Of a stretch of DNA of 11,650 nt, positions 1 through 5,071 are shown piece by piece. The notes under the pieces were generated by a model. The model saw nothing but the letters and a program-made list of their open reading frames with translations, made no database searches and was not told where the DNA came from. Made by a program: the position numbers and the translations under genes. This stretch comes from an uncultured bacterium (GTDB lineage: Bacteria > Cyanobacteriota > Vampirovibrionia > Gastranaerophilales > Gastranaerophilaceae), in contig URPS01000061.1 in assembly GCA_900549855.1 (NCBI GenBank), positions 1 through 11,650 on the forward strand, written 5' to 3'. Each line of letters opens with the position of its first letter. Position 1 is the first letter of the stretch.

Positions 1-52
1 ATCAAGTGTCGGTCATTCCCTCTCCTAGCAGGAGAGGGCTAGGGTGAGGTAG
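1..52. repeat. Left inverted repeat arm with internal 9-bp hairpin
   Basis: This is the left arm of the inverted pair with 526-577. Inside it, 18-26 (CCCTCTCCT) and 30-38 (AGGAGAGGG) form a perfect 9-bp stem around a 3-nt loop. It is followed by CTAGGGTGAGGTAG at 39-52. The core from 18 to 64 recurs, whole or in part, at 696-738 and 811-839. Confidence 0.9.
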
Positions 53-71
53 AAGATAACAAGTCACGATA

Positions 72-101
72 TTGAATATCTCTCAGCTTTAGTGTTAAAA
101 T
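72..101 (+). promoter_or_regulatory. Possible promoter of the DUF559 gene, near-leaderless
   Basis: TTGAAT (72-77) and TAAAAT (96-101) are separated by 18 bp and lie just inside the left repeat arm. The predicted transcript start falls at about 108, next to the ATG at 109. No Shine-Dalgarno sequence precedes that ATG, so a leaderless mRNA is possible. In AT-rich DNA such boxes arise by chance, so this is a weak call. Confidence 0.3.
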
Positions 102-108
102 CAACTCT

Positions 109-450
109 ATGGAAAGAAAATATACTCTAGCACGTATGCTAAGAAAAAATATAACTAAAGAGGAACGTATATTATGGCAATTGCTCAGAAATCGTCAATT
201 TTTTGGATTAAAATTCAGACGACAATTTCCAATCGGTAAATATATAGTTGATTTTGTGTGTGAAAGAAAAAAGGTTGTTATAGAATTGGATGGTGGACAA
301 CACAATGAGCCAGAAAATATCCTTTTGGATGAAGAAAGAACTAAATTTATAGAAAATCAAGGATATAAAGTAATAAGATTTTGGAATAGTGATATTAATA
401 AAAATATTAGTGGCGTTTATGATAAATTACTAGAGATTATTGATTATTAA
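109..450 (+). CDS. DUF559 family endonuclease-like protein (Vsr-like fold)
   Basis: This 113-residue protein covers essentially the whole DUF559 domain, a family related to very-short-patch-repair (Vsr) endonucleases of the PD-(D/E)xK restriction fold. Visible family motifs are an N-terminal helix with LRKNITKEERILWQLLRNRQ (11-30), FRRQFPIGKYIVDF (36-49), VIELDGGQH (57-65) and the C-terminal IRFWNSDI (89-96). D48, E59 and D61 are the likely metal-binding acidic residues, with Q64 and H65 beside them. The domain looks intact, so the protein could be active. There is no Shine-Dalgarno site, and the ATG is the first start after an in-frame stop at 73-75. It sits alone between long inverted repeats, which suggests that its target or its role involves that repeat. 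The family is a confident call; substrate and function are not known from the sequence. Confidence 0.88.
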   Translation: MERKYTLARMLRKNITKEERILWQLLRNRQFFGLKFRRQFPIGKYIVDFVCERKKVVIELDGGQHNEPENILLDEERTKFIENQGYKVIRFWNSDINKNISGVYDKLLEIIDY

Positions 451-525
451 AGTATTATGGTTGTTATAAGTGTTTTGATAACAGCTGTTTAAGAGTTTTT
501 TATTGTAGTAAGTTTCTGTCTTTTT

Positions 526-577
526 CTACCTCACCCTAACCCTCTCCTGCTAGGAGAGGGAATGACCGACACTTGAT
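526..577. repeat. Right inverted repeat arm of the DUF559 cassette
   Basis: This is the reverse complement of positions 1-52 with one difference (A at 539). It contains the same hairpin, CCCTCTCCT and AGGAGAGGG separated by 3 nt, at 540-560. Identity with the left arm fades immediately inside 526. Downstream of 577 the sequence becomes AT-rich and unrelated to the repeat. Confidence 0.9.
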
Positions 578-695
578 TTATATTTATATAAGATATTATT
601 ATTTAAACATTTTCCTTTGAAACGTTAGGAATATAAAATGTATAAAAAAATATAATTCTTTGTTAAAAGTTTAATTATAAAACAAGTCACATGTC

Positions 696-738
696 CCCTC
701 TCCTAGCAGGAGAGGGCTAGGGTGAGGTAGAGGATAAC
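696..738 (+). repeat. Third copy of the hairpin repeat core, direct orientation
   Basis: It matches positions 18-60 at 42 of 43 bases, including the complete 9-bp hairpin (696-704 with 708-716) and the CTAGGGTGAGGTAG tail. The outer 17 bp of the cassette arm are absent. The same decamer, AACAAGTCAC, lies just downstream of the left arm (58-67) and just upstream of this copy (681-690). Confidence 0.9.
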
Positions 739-810
739 TTATAATAAAAATAAAAAACATCAAAATTTTTTGTCATTGCAATGTTATGCTCGCCCGAATA
801 ATCCAAGACA

Positions 811-839
811 GGGCTAGGGTGAGGTAGAGGATAACAAGT
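811..839 (+). repeat. Fourth, truncated copy of the repeat core
   Basis: It matches positions 36-64 at 28 of 29 bases but lacks the left half of the hairpin. The missing half is replaced by unrelated sequence from 772 that begins GTCATTGC, the same octamer that starts the conserved part of the REP-like hairpin at 7390. This looks like a decayed or recombined copy, possibly a mosaic of two repeat families. Confidence 0.75.
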
Positions 840-872
840 TTATAATCAATAATTTAACTTAATTCTTTACAT

Positions 873-907
873 CGATATTAAGATTATGTAAGGAAATCTT
901 AATATCG
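873..907. promoter_or_regulatory. Perfect 12-bp dyad upstream of the HEAT-like gene, operator candidate
   Basis: CGATATTAAGAT (873-884) and ATCTTAATATCG (896-907) are perfect reverse complements separated by 11 nt, so the half-sites are centred 23 bp apart, about two helical turns. The right arm overlaps the likely -35 region of the promoter at 899-926. There is no T-run after it, which argues against a terminator. A dimeric repressor or activator site is the simplest reading; the protein that would bind is unknown. Confidence 0.6.
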
Positions 908-926
908 TAAAAAAATGATATATAAT
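899..926 (+). promoter_or_regulatory. Promoter for the HEAT-like gene and rnhA
   Basis: A perfect TATAAT lies at 921-926, with TTAATA (899-904) 16 bp upstream as a moderate -35 box. Transcription would begin near 933 and give a leader of about 33 nt to the ATG at 966. This placement also argues against the upstream in-frame ATG at 915, which would lie outside the transcript. Confidence 0.5.
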
Positions 927-965
927 AAAATTGCAAAGAACGAATATAATATGAAGGAGAAAGAT

Positions 966-1247
966 ATGCAATCAGTTGAAGAAATTCTAGGCAAGTTAGA
1001 AACAGCAGATAATACAACAAAAAATAAAATCGAAAATATTTTAGTTGACCAAGGCAAAGCTGTTGTGCCGGAACTTGTTCATCAACTTCAAGTTGTAAGA
1101 GGTGTTAAACGTGGTGTTGTTGCAATGACTCTTATCAGAATCGGCGAAGCTTCTGTTGAATATCTTAAAAAAGCTGCAAATAATAACAAAGATTTTGAAT
1201 GGGTTGCAAAATACCTTATTTCTGAAATCAAAGGTGTAGCAGCATAG
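966..1247 (+). CDS. Small HEAT-repeat-like protein, function unknown
   Basis: The protein has 93 residues when started at the ATG at 966, which follows the Shine-Dalgarno AAGGAGA (954-960) by 5 nt. An in-frame ATG at 915 has no such site and lies upstream of the predicted transcript start. The protein looks all-helical, with two helix pairs of HEAT or PBS-lyase-HEAT style: KAVVPELVHQLQVV in the first, and RGVVAMTLIRIGEASVEYL followed by a closing helix in the second. Such short HEAT units usually serve as protein-binding scaffolds. No catalytic motif, signal peptide or membrane segment is visible. It ends 13 bp before rnhA and probably shares its transcript. The fold is an inference from the pattern and no specific role can be assigned. 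Confidence 0.75.
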   Translation: MQSVEEILGKLETADNTTKNKIENILVDQGKAVVPELVHQLQVVRGVKRGVVAMTLIRIGEASVEYLKKAANNNKDFEWVAKYLISEIKGVAA

Positions 1248-1260
1248 TTTTTGGTATACA

Positions 1261-1740
1261 TTGGTGGAAGAGAAGATTAAAGTTCAGATTTATACAGATG
1301 GTGCTTGTAGTGGAAACCCGGGACCTGGGGGCTATGGCACCATTCTGGTACATATAGATAATAATGGTGTAAAGCACGAAAAAGAATTAACAGACGGATA
1401 CAAGTGCGTCACAAATAACCAAATGGAATTAATGGCGGTTATTGCCGGATTGGAAGCTCTAAAAAAGCCTTGTGTTGTAACTTTGTATTCTGATAGCAAA
1501 TATGTTGTGGATGCATTCAATAATCATTGGATAGAAAACTGGATAAAAAAAGGTTGGAAAACTGCCGGTAAAACTCCGGTTAAAAATGTAGAACTGTGGA
1601 AACGTTTATTGAGTGCAAAAGAAAAACATGACGTTGAGTTTATTTGGGTAAAAGGTCATGCCGGTCATGAGTTTAATGAAAGGTGTGATTCTCTGGCTGT
1701 AGCGTCATCAAAGAGCGATGATTTGAAAGAGTTGGCGTAA
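1261..1740 (+). CDS. rnhA: Ribonuclease HI
   Basis: RNase HI cuts the RNA strand of RNA-DNA hybrids in the cytoplasm and removes R-loops and primers. At 159 residues it matches the usual length (155 in E. coli). All catalytic residues are present: D13 in IYTDGACSGNPG, E56 in TNNQMEL, D78 in LYSDSKYV and D143 in NERCDSLA. The flexible-loop histidine is H133 in VKGHAGH. The Trp-rich basic protrusion that grips the hybrid is present at about 90-113 (WIENWIKKGWKTAGKTPV), so this is the E. coli-like form. The start is TTG at 1261 or GTG at 1264; neither has a good Shine-Dalgarno site, and an in-frame stop lies at 1237. It follows the HEAT-like gene by 13 bp, which suggests translational coupling or one transcript. 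No clear terminator follows. Confidence 0.96.
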   Translation: MVEEKIKVQIYTDGACSGNPGPGGYGTILVHIDNNGVKHEKELTDGYKCVTNNQMELMAVIAGLEALKKPCVVTLYSDSKYVVDAFNNHWIENWIKKGWKTAGKTPVKNVELWKRLLSAKEKHDVEFIWVKGHAGHEFNERCDSLAVASSKSDDLKELA

Positions 1741-1745
1741 CTTTT

Positions 1746-1774
1746 TTGTTATATATTACGCTTTTAATTATATT
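1746..1774 (+). promoter_or_regulatory. Possible gltX promoter
   Basis: TTGTTA (1746-1751) and TATATT (1769-1774) are spaced by 17 bp, giving a predicted start near 1781 and a leader of about 70 nt. This is one reasonable candidate in AT-rich sequence. Readthrough from rnhA is also possible because no terminator separates the genes. Confidence 0.3.
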
Positions 1775-1797
1775 TACCCTTCCACCTATTTACCCCT

Positions 1798-1845
1798 TTT
1801 TTTCTTTGTGCAATAATTATGGGGTATTAATACACAAAGGAAGGG
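1798..1845 (+). promoter_or_regulatory. Leader hairpin that could mask the gltX ribosome binding site
   Basis: CTTTGTG (1804-1810) pairs perfectly with CACAAAG (1833-1839). The stem can continue through G-U and A-U pairs so that the pyrimidine run from 1798 covers AAAGGAAGGG (1836-1845), the gltX Shine-Dalgarno site 7 nt before the ATG. The 22-nt loop is large. I see no T-box consensus or known riboswitch, so control by this fold is only a possibility. Confidence 0.3.
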
Positions 1846-1852
1846 TATAATT

Positions 1853-3325
1853 ATGTCAGAAGTAAGAGTAAGAATTGCTCCGTCACCAAGTGGTAATTTA
1901 CACATTGGTACAGCAAGAACAGCTTTATTTAATTATTTATTTGCAAAAAAGAATCACGGTAAATTTATTTTAAGAATTGAGGATACCGATGCCGAAAGAA
2001 CAAGCCAAGCATATGTAGACAATATTTTTGATAGCTTGAAAGCTTTAGGTCTAAATTGGGATGAAGGTCCTGATGTTGGTGGAGAATACGGTCCTTATAC
2101 TCAATCTCAAAGATTTGATATTTATCCAAAATATATCCAAAAACTTCTTGACGAAGGTTTTGCTTATGAATGTTTCTGTACTCCGGAAGAATTGGAAGCA
2201 GAAAAAGAAGAAGCAACTAAAAATAAACAAGCTTATGTTTATTCTAAAAAGTGCGAAAATTTAACAGAAGACGAAAAAGCAAAATTGAGAGCAGAAGGTA
2301 GAAAACCTGCTATTAGATTTAATGTTGCAAAAGCTCAAAAAGCTTTCCACGATACTTCTATTTTGGAATTTGATGACCTTGTAAAAGGCAAGCTTCACAT
2401 GGATACAAACCTTATTGGTGACTTTGTTATTATGAAATCAAACGGAGCTCCAACATACAACTATGCGGTTGTTATTGATGACGCTTTGATGAAGATTTCT
2501 CACGTTATTAGAGGTGAAGATCACATTTCAAATACATATAAACAAATTTTGATTTTTGAAGCTTTAGGCTTTGAAGTTCCAAGATTTGGTCACTTGGGTA
2601 TGATTTTGGCACCTGATAGAAGTAAACTTTCAAAAAGACATGGTGCAACAGCTGTTTCAGACTTTGTAGAACAAGGTTATTTGACAGAAGCTCTTGTAAA
2701 CTTCGTTGCTCTATTAGGTTGGGCTCCATCTGACGGAGAAGAAATTAAGCCTGTTGATAAGATTGCGGAAGATTTTAGAATTGGCGAAATTTCATCTTCT
2801 AACTCAATATTTGAATACGATAAATTAAAATGGATGAATAGCCATTATATCAAAATGCTTCCAAAAGAAGAATTGAGAACAAAACTTAAAAAATATTTGA
2901 CAAAATATGATTTGAGCGAATTAACAGAAGAACAATTCAACAGAATGATTGATATCACTTATGAACCATTGACATTGTTATCAGATATTACAGATGCGGT
3001 TGCTTATTTCTTCGGTGGTGATAAGGTGGAAATTGATGAAAAGGCTCAAGCAGAATTAGATTCAGAACTTTCTCAAGATGTTCTTAAGACATTTGTAAGC
3101 GAAGCTGAAAATTGGGAATGGACAGAAGAAAATCTTCATGACAAATTGGCTGACTTTAGAGCTAAATTTAAAGAAGAAAAAGGTTACAAACCTAAATTTA
3201 CTATGTGGGCAATAAGAGCTGCTGTTACAGGTAGATTATGCGGTGCCGATATGGTTGCAACTCTTGCAATTATTGGTAAAGAAAACTCTTTAAAAAGAGC
3301 AAAAGCAGCTATTAAAACTGCCTAG
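1853..3325 (+). CDS. gltX: Glutamyl-tRNA synthetase
   Basis: This class I synthetase charges tRNA-Glu with glutamate in the cytoplasm. At 490 residues it is full length. The ATP-binding signature PSPSGNLHIGT (10-20) holds the HIGH-type motif, and KLSKR (258-262) is the KMSKS-type loop. VIRGEDHISNT and FGHLGMILAPDRSKLS are typical of the family. The C-terminal helical anticodon-binding half is complete and ends with the usual small-helix pattern. In the acceptor-binding region C107, C109 and C134 match three ligands of the zinc site seen in some GluRS, but the fourth position (CENL) lacks the usual His, so zinc binding is doubtful. The ATG has a strong Shine-Dalgarno site. Whether the enzyme also charges tRNA-Gln cannot be read from this sequence. 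A terminator follows directly, so transcription probably ends here. Confidence 0.97.
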   Translation: MSEVRVRIAPSPSGNLHIGTARTALFNYLFAKKNHGKFILRIEDTDAERTSQAYVDNIFDSLKALGLNWDEGPDVGGEYGPYTQSQRFDIYPKYIQKLLDEGFAYECFCTPEELEAEKEEATKNKQAYVYSKKCENLTEDEKAKLRAEGRKPAIRFNVAKAQKAFHDTSILEFDDLVKGKLHMDTNLIGDFVIMKSNGAPTYNYAVVIDDALMKISHVIRGEDHISNTYKQILIFEALGFEVPRFGHLGMILAPDRSKLSKRHGATAVSDFVEQGYLTEALVNFVALLGWAPSDGEEIKPVDKIAEDFRIGEISSSNSIFEYDKLKWMNSHYIKMLPKEELRTKLKKYLTKYDLSELTEEQFNRMIDITYEPLTLLSDITDAVAYFFGGDKVEIDEKAQAELDSELSQDVLKTFVSEAENWEWTEENLHDKLADFRAKFKEEKGYKPKFTMWAIRAAVTGRLCGADMVATLAIIGKENSLKRAKAAIKTA

Positions 3326-3344
3326 TTTGTCAAAAAAAAAGAAC

Positions 3345-3385
3345 TAAAAAACAGGATGTGGTTATATAATCACATTCTGTTTTTA
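3345..3385 (+). terminator. Rho-independent terminator after gltX
   Basis: ACAGGATGTG (3351-3360) pairs with CACATTCTGT (3371-3380) as a 10-bp stem with one G-U pair and a 10-nt loop. TTTT follows, and an A-run precedes the stem. The A-run and T-run mean it could also work on the opposite strand. Confidence 0.8.
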
Positions 3386-3387
3386 TG

Positions 3388-3393
3388 TATAAT
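3388..3393 (+). promoter_or_regulatory. -10 box for the amidase gene
   Basis: TATAAT (3388-3393) lies just after the gltX terminator, with no convincing -35 at the right distance. Transcription from near 3400 would leave a leader of about 23 nt containing AAGGAG (3411-3416). This supports a TTG start at 3423. Confidence 0.45.
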
Positions 3394-3422
3394 AGTTGGA
3401 GAAAGTTTTTAAGGAGAGAATT

Positions 3423-4754
3423 TTGTTAAAAAGAATTTGTGTTTTGGCTATATTATTGCTTTCAACGCTACAAGTTAATAGCTATGAGTTGATTTTGCCT
3501 ACGCAAAAAAATAGTATTACAAATTCTAATTATGCTCATTTTGTGGGAAAAGTGCAAAATTCTGAATCAATTATGATTAATGGTGAACGTGTATTTCCTG
3601 CTTCTAATGGTGCTTTTGCGCATTCCGTAAAGCTAAAAGAGGGAGAAAATAGGGTTTTAATCCGCTCTAACTATAGTACGCAGGTTTATAGATTTAATAA
3701 AAAAATACCAGCATGCGCAAAACCACCGGAATTAGAAGAATTTGAAATTAAACCAATGTTGGTTAAGCAAGACAATACTCCTTTAAGAAATACACCGGTT
3801 GATGCGGGATTGAATAGAATTGCGCATTTGTTCAAGGATACGACAGTTTTAATTAACGGCGAAAAAGGAGAGTTTTATCGTGTATTTTTAGCTAAAGATA
3901 AAATTGCTTGGATTGCAAAAAAGGATTTAATAGAACCTTGTGATGAGAGTTCTGTTGGTACTTTTATTAATATGGATAGCCAAAGATTTAAGAATGCTAC
4001 TGTGCAAACAATTTCTTTTACAAAAAATTTGCCTTATACGGTGGAAGTCAAGGACAAAGAAATTTTGTTCAGAATTTATAATCCGGAGTTTTCGTCATCT
4101 TCTGTGTATACTTTAAATATTCCAAAACCGGAAAAATATTTTTATCATGTATCGTTAGATAATGGACAATATACATTCAAAGTGTGTGAGTTAACAAAAA
4201 GTTTGGAAGACGTTACTGTCGCTATTGATGCAGGACATGGTGGTACAGAAAAAGGGGCTATCGGGTGTCTTGGAAATATGGAAAAGGATATTAATCTGAG
4301 TGTTGCTTTAGAATTACAAAAACAATTGCAAAATTTAGGTGTAAATGTTGTTATGACTCGAGAATGCGATGGTAACATGTCTTTGAATGACAGGGTAAAA
4401 CTTGCAAAAGACAATAATGTTGATATTTTTATAAGTATTCATCATAATTCAATTGGTGATGTAAAATTCAATACTTTTAAACATAAAGGAACAAGTGTTT
4501 ATTATTTTAATCCAAATTCAAAACATTTTGCAGAAGTTGTAGAAAAACATGTGACGAAGTCTGCCGGTACTCATAAAGATGGAGTTAAAACAGCAAGTTT
4601 TGCGGTTATTCGACCTGTCGATTATATTGGAGTTTTGGTGGAAACTTCTTATATGATAAATCCATCTGATTCTGTTTTATATAATACTTCAGATTATGCA
4701 CATAACGTTGCAAAAGGTATTGTTGAGAGTGTAGTAGAGTATGTAGGAAAATAA
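3423..4754 (+). CDS. Secreted N-acetylmuramoyl-L-alanine amidase (Amidase_3)
   Basis: This zinc amidase cleaves the bond between N-acetylmuramic acid and the stem peptide of peptidoglycan, acting outside the inner membrane during cell separation or wall turnover. The start is TTG at 3423, 6 nt after AAGGAG; an in-frame TTG at 3396 lies upstream of that site. The 443-residue protein begins with a signal peptide (MLKRICVLAILLLSTLQVNS, 1-20). Next come an all-beta domain (about 22-95), an SH3b-like segment (about 110-172) and a further beta region (about 180-260). The catalytic Amidase_3 domain runs from about 264 to the end. Zinc ligands are H272 in DAGHGG, E287 in MEKD and H340 in SIHHN, with catalytic E407 in VETSY. 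All key residues are present, so it should be active. The N-terminal modules probably bind the wall. It appears to be transcribed alone. Confidence 0.93.
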   Translation: MLKRICVLAILLLSTLQVNSYELILPTQKNSITNSNYAHFVGKVQNSESIMINGERVFPASNGAFAHSVKLKEGENRVLIRSNYSTQVYRFNKKIPACAKPPELEEFEIKPMLVKQDNTPLRNTPVDAGLNRIAHLFKDTTVLINGEKGEFYRVFLAKDKIAWIAKKDLIEPCDESSVGTFINMDSQRFKNATVQTISFTKNLPYTVEVKDKEILFRIYNPEFSSSSVYTLNIPKPEKYFYHVSLDNGQYTFKVCELTKSLEDVTVAIDAGHGGTEKGAIGCLGNMEKDINLSVALELQKQLQNLGVNVVMTRECDGNMSLNDRVKLAKDNNVDIFISIHHNSIGDVKFNTFKHKGTSVYYFNPNSKHFAEVVEKHVTKSAGTHKDGVKTASFAVIRPVDYIGVLVETSYMINPSDSVLYNTSDYAHNVAKGIVESVVEYVGK

Positions 4755-4770
4755 ATATATTAGTGCCCCA

Positions 4771-4840
4771 GTTATTGCGAGAAAATTCAAGTTTTTGGCT
4801 TGTAGTGTAACAAAAAATTTTGAGAATTTTCGTGATAATC
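4771..4840. repeat. REP-like hairpin, copy A
   Basis: This 70-nt imperfect palindrome begins GTTATTGCGAGAAAATTC and ends AATTTTCGTGATAATC; its two ends pair with each other. It aligns over its whole length with 7390-7460, best at both ends. It starts 16 bp after the amidase stop, where it may stabilise or end the transcript, since no simple terminator is present there. Confidence 0.7.
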
Positions 4841-4936
4841 TATATTTTATTTTGTAACAATTTCTTAATAAACTGTCAATTTGAGAATCTAAAAATTTTT
4901 TATATAAACATCTGATAAACACAAGAGGACTATTAC

Positions 4937-4958
4937 TGCAATACAGCCGTGTATTGTA
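4937..4958. promoter_or_regulatory. Palindrome upstream of the sigma-28 promoter
   Basis: CAATACA (4939-4945) and TGTATTG (4950-4956) are perfect complements around a GCCG centre, and one wobble pair plus one more pair extend the stem outward. It ends 29 bp before the -35 element and could be a regulator site. No T-run follows, so it is not a terminator. Confidence 0.4.
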
Positions 4959-4987
4959 AATTTTTGTAACAATACTTTCAAAAATCC

Positions 4988-5014
4988 TAAAGTTTTTGAA
5001 AAAAATGCCGTTAT
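4988..5014 (+). promoter_or_regulatory. Sigma-28 (FliA)-type promoter of the coiled-coil gene
   Basis: TAAAGTTT (4988-4995) and GCCGTTAT (5007-5014) are separated by exactly 11 bp. The known FliA consensus is TAAAGTTT, 11 bp, GCCGATAA, so the -35 half is perfect and the -10 half matches at six of eight positions. The predicted start is near 5021, leaving a leader of about 50 nt before the ATG at 5072. A close relative lies at 11614-11641. Confidence 0.82.
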
Positions 5015-5071
5015 ACATACCAAAGTAGGATTGTATTGTTATAAGAATTAAAGAAAGGAGTTACAACTACT

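Larger units (their letters stand above)
1..577 (+). mobile_element. Putative DUF559 nuclease cassette bounded by 52-bp inverted repeats
   Basis: Positions 1-52 and 526-577 are reverse complements at 51 of 52 positions; the single mismatch is at 539. They bracket one gene, the DUF559 nuclease at 109-450, with 56 bp before it and 75 bp after it. Long, nearly identical inverted ends around a lone nuclease gene look like a small mobile or selfish unit. The arms carry an internal hairpin rather than simple transposon ends, and no transposase is present. The left end coincides with the window edge, so the repeat may extend further and target duplications cannot be checked. The boundaries are what the sequence shows; mobility is inferred. 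Confidence 0.6.
451..965. other. Gene-free stretch rich in repeats
   Basis: No coding sequence is supported between the DUF559 stop and the HEAT-like gene. The stretch holds the right cassette arm (526-577), an AT-rich spacer (578-695), two direct copies of the repeat core (696-738, 811-839), and the dyad plus promoter of the next gene (873-926). The AT-rich spacer shows nothing I can name. Confidence 0.7.
4755..5071. other. Regulatory gap between the amidase and the coiled-coil gene
   Basis: This 317-bp gap has no supported gene. It contains a REP-like hairpin directly after the amidase stop (4771-4840), a short palindrome (4937-4958), a sigma-28-type promoter (4988-5014) and the leader of the next gene. 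The 9-mer TGTAACAAT occurs twice (4853-4861 and 4965-4973) and again beside the second sigma-28-like promoter at 11581-11589. Confidence 0.7.

Noticed and set aside
1..839. CRISPR array
   Set aside because: The repeats are in mixed orientation, unevenly spaced, one is truncated, and one pair flanks a gene. There are no regular spacers or cas genes.
915..965. ATG at 915 as the start of the HEAT-like protein
   Set aside because: It has no Shine-Dalgarno site and lies upstream of the transcript start predicted from TATAAT at 921-926. The ATG at 966 has AAGGAGA at good spacing.
1741..1852. T-box or riboswitch ahead of gltX
   Set aside because: The leader is short and I see neither the T-box bulge consensus nor a terminator hairpin with a T-run.
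3396..3422. TTG at 3396 as the amidase start
   Set aside because: It lies upstream of the AAGGAG site at 3411-3416. Starting at 3423 gives both correct spacing and a clean signal peptide.
4689..5018. 109-codon minus-strand open frame in the gap after the amidase
   Set aside because: It runs over the amidase end, the REP-like hairpin and the sigma-28 promoter. Its composition is typical of AT-rich non-coding DNA.
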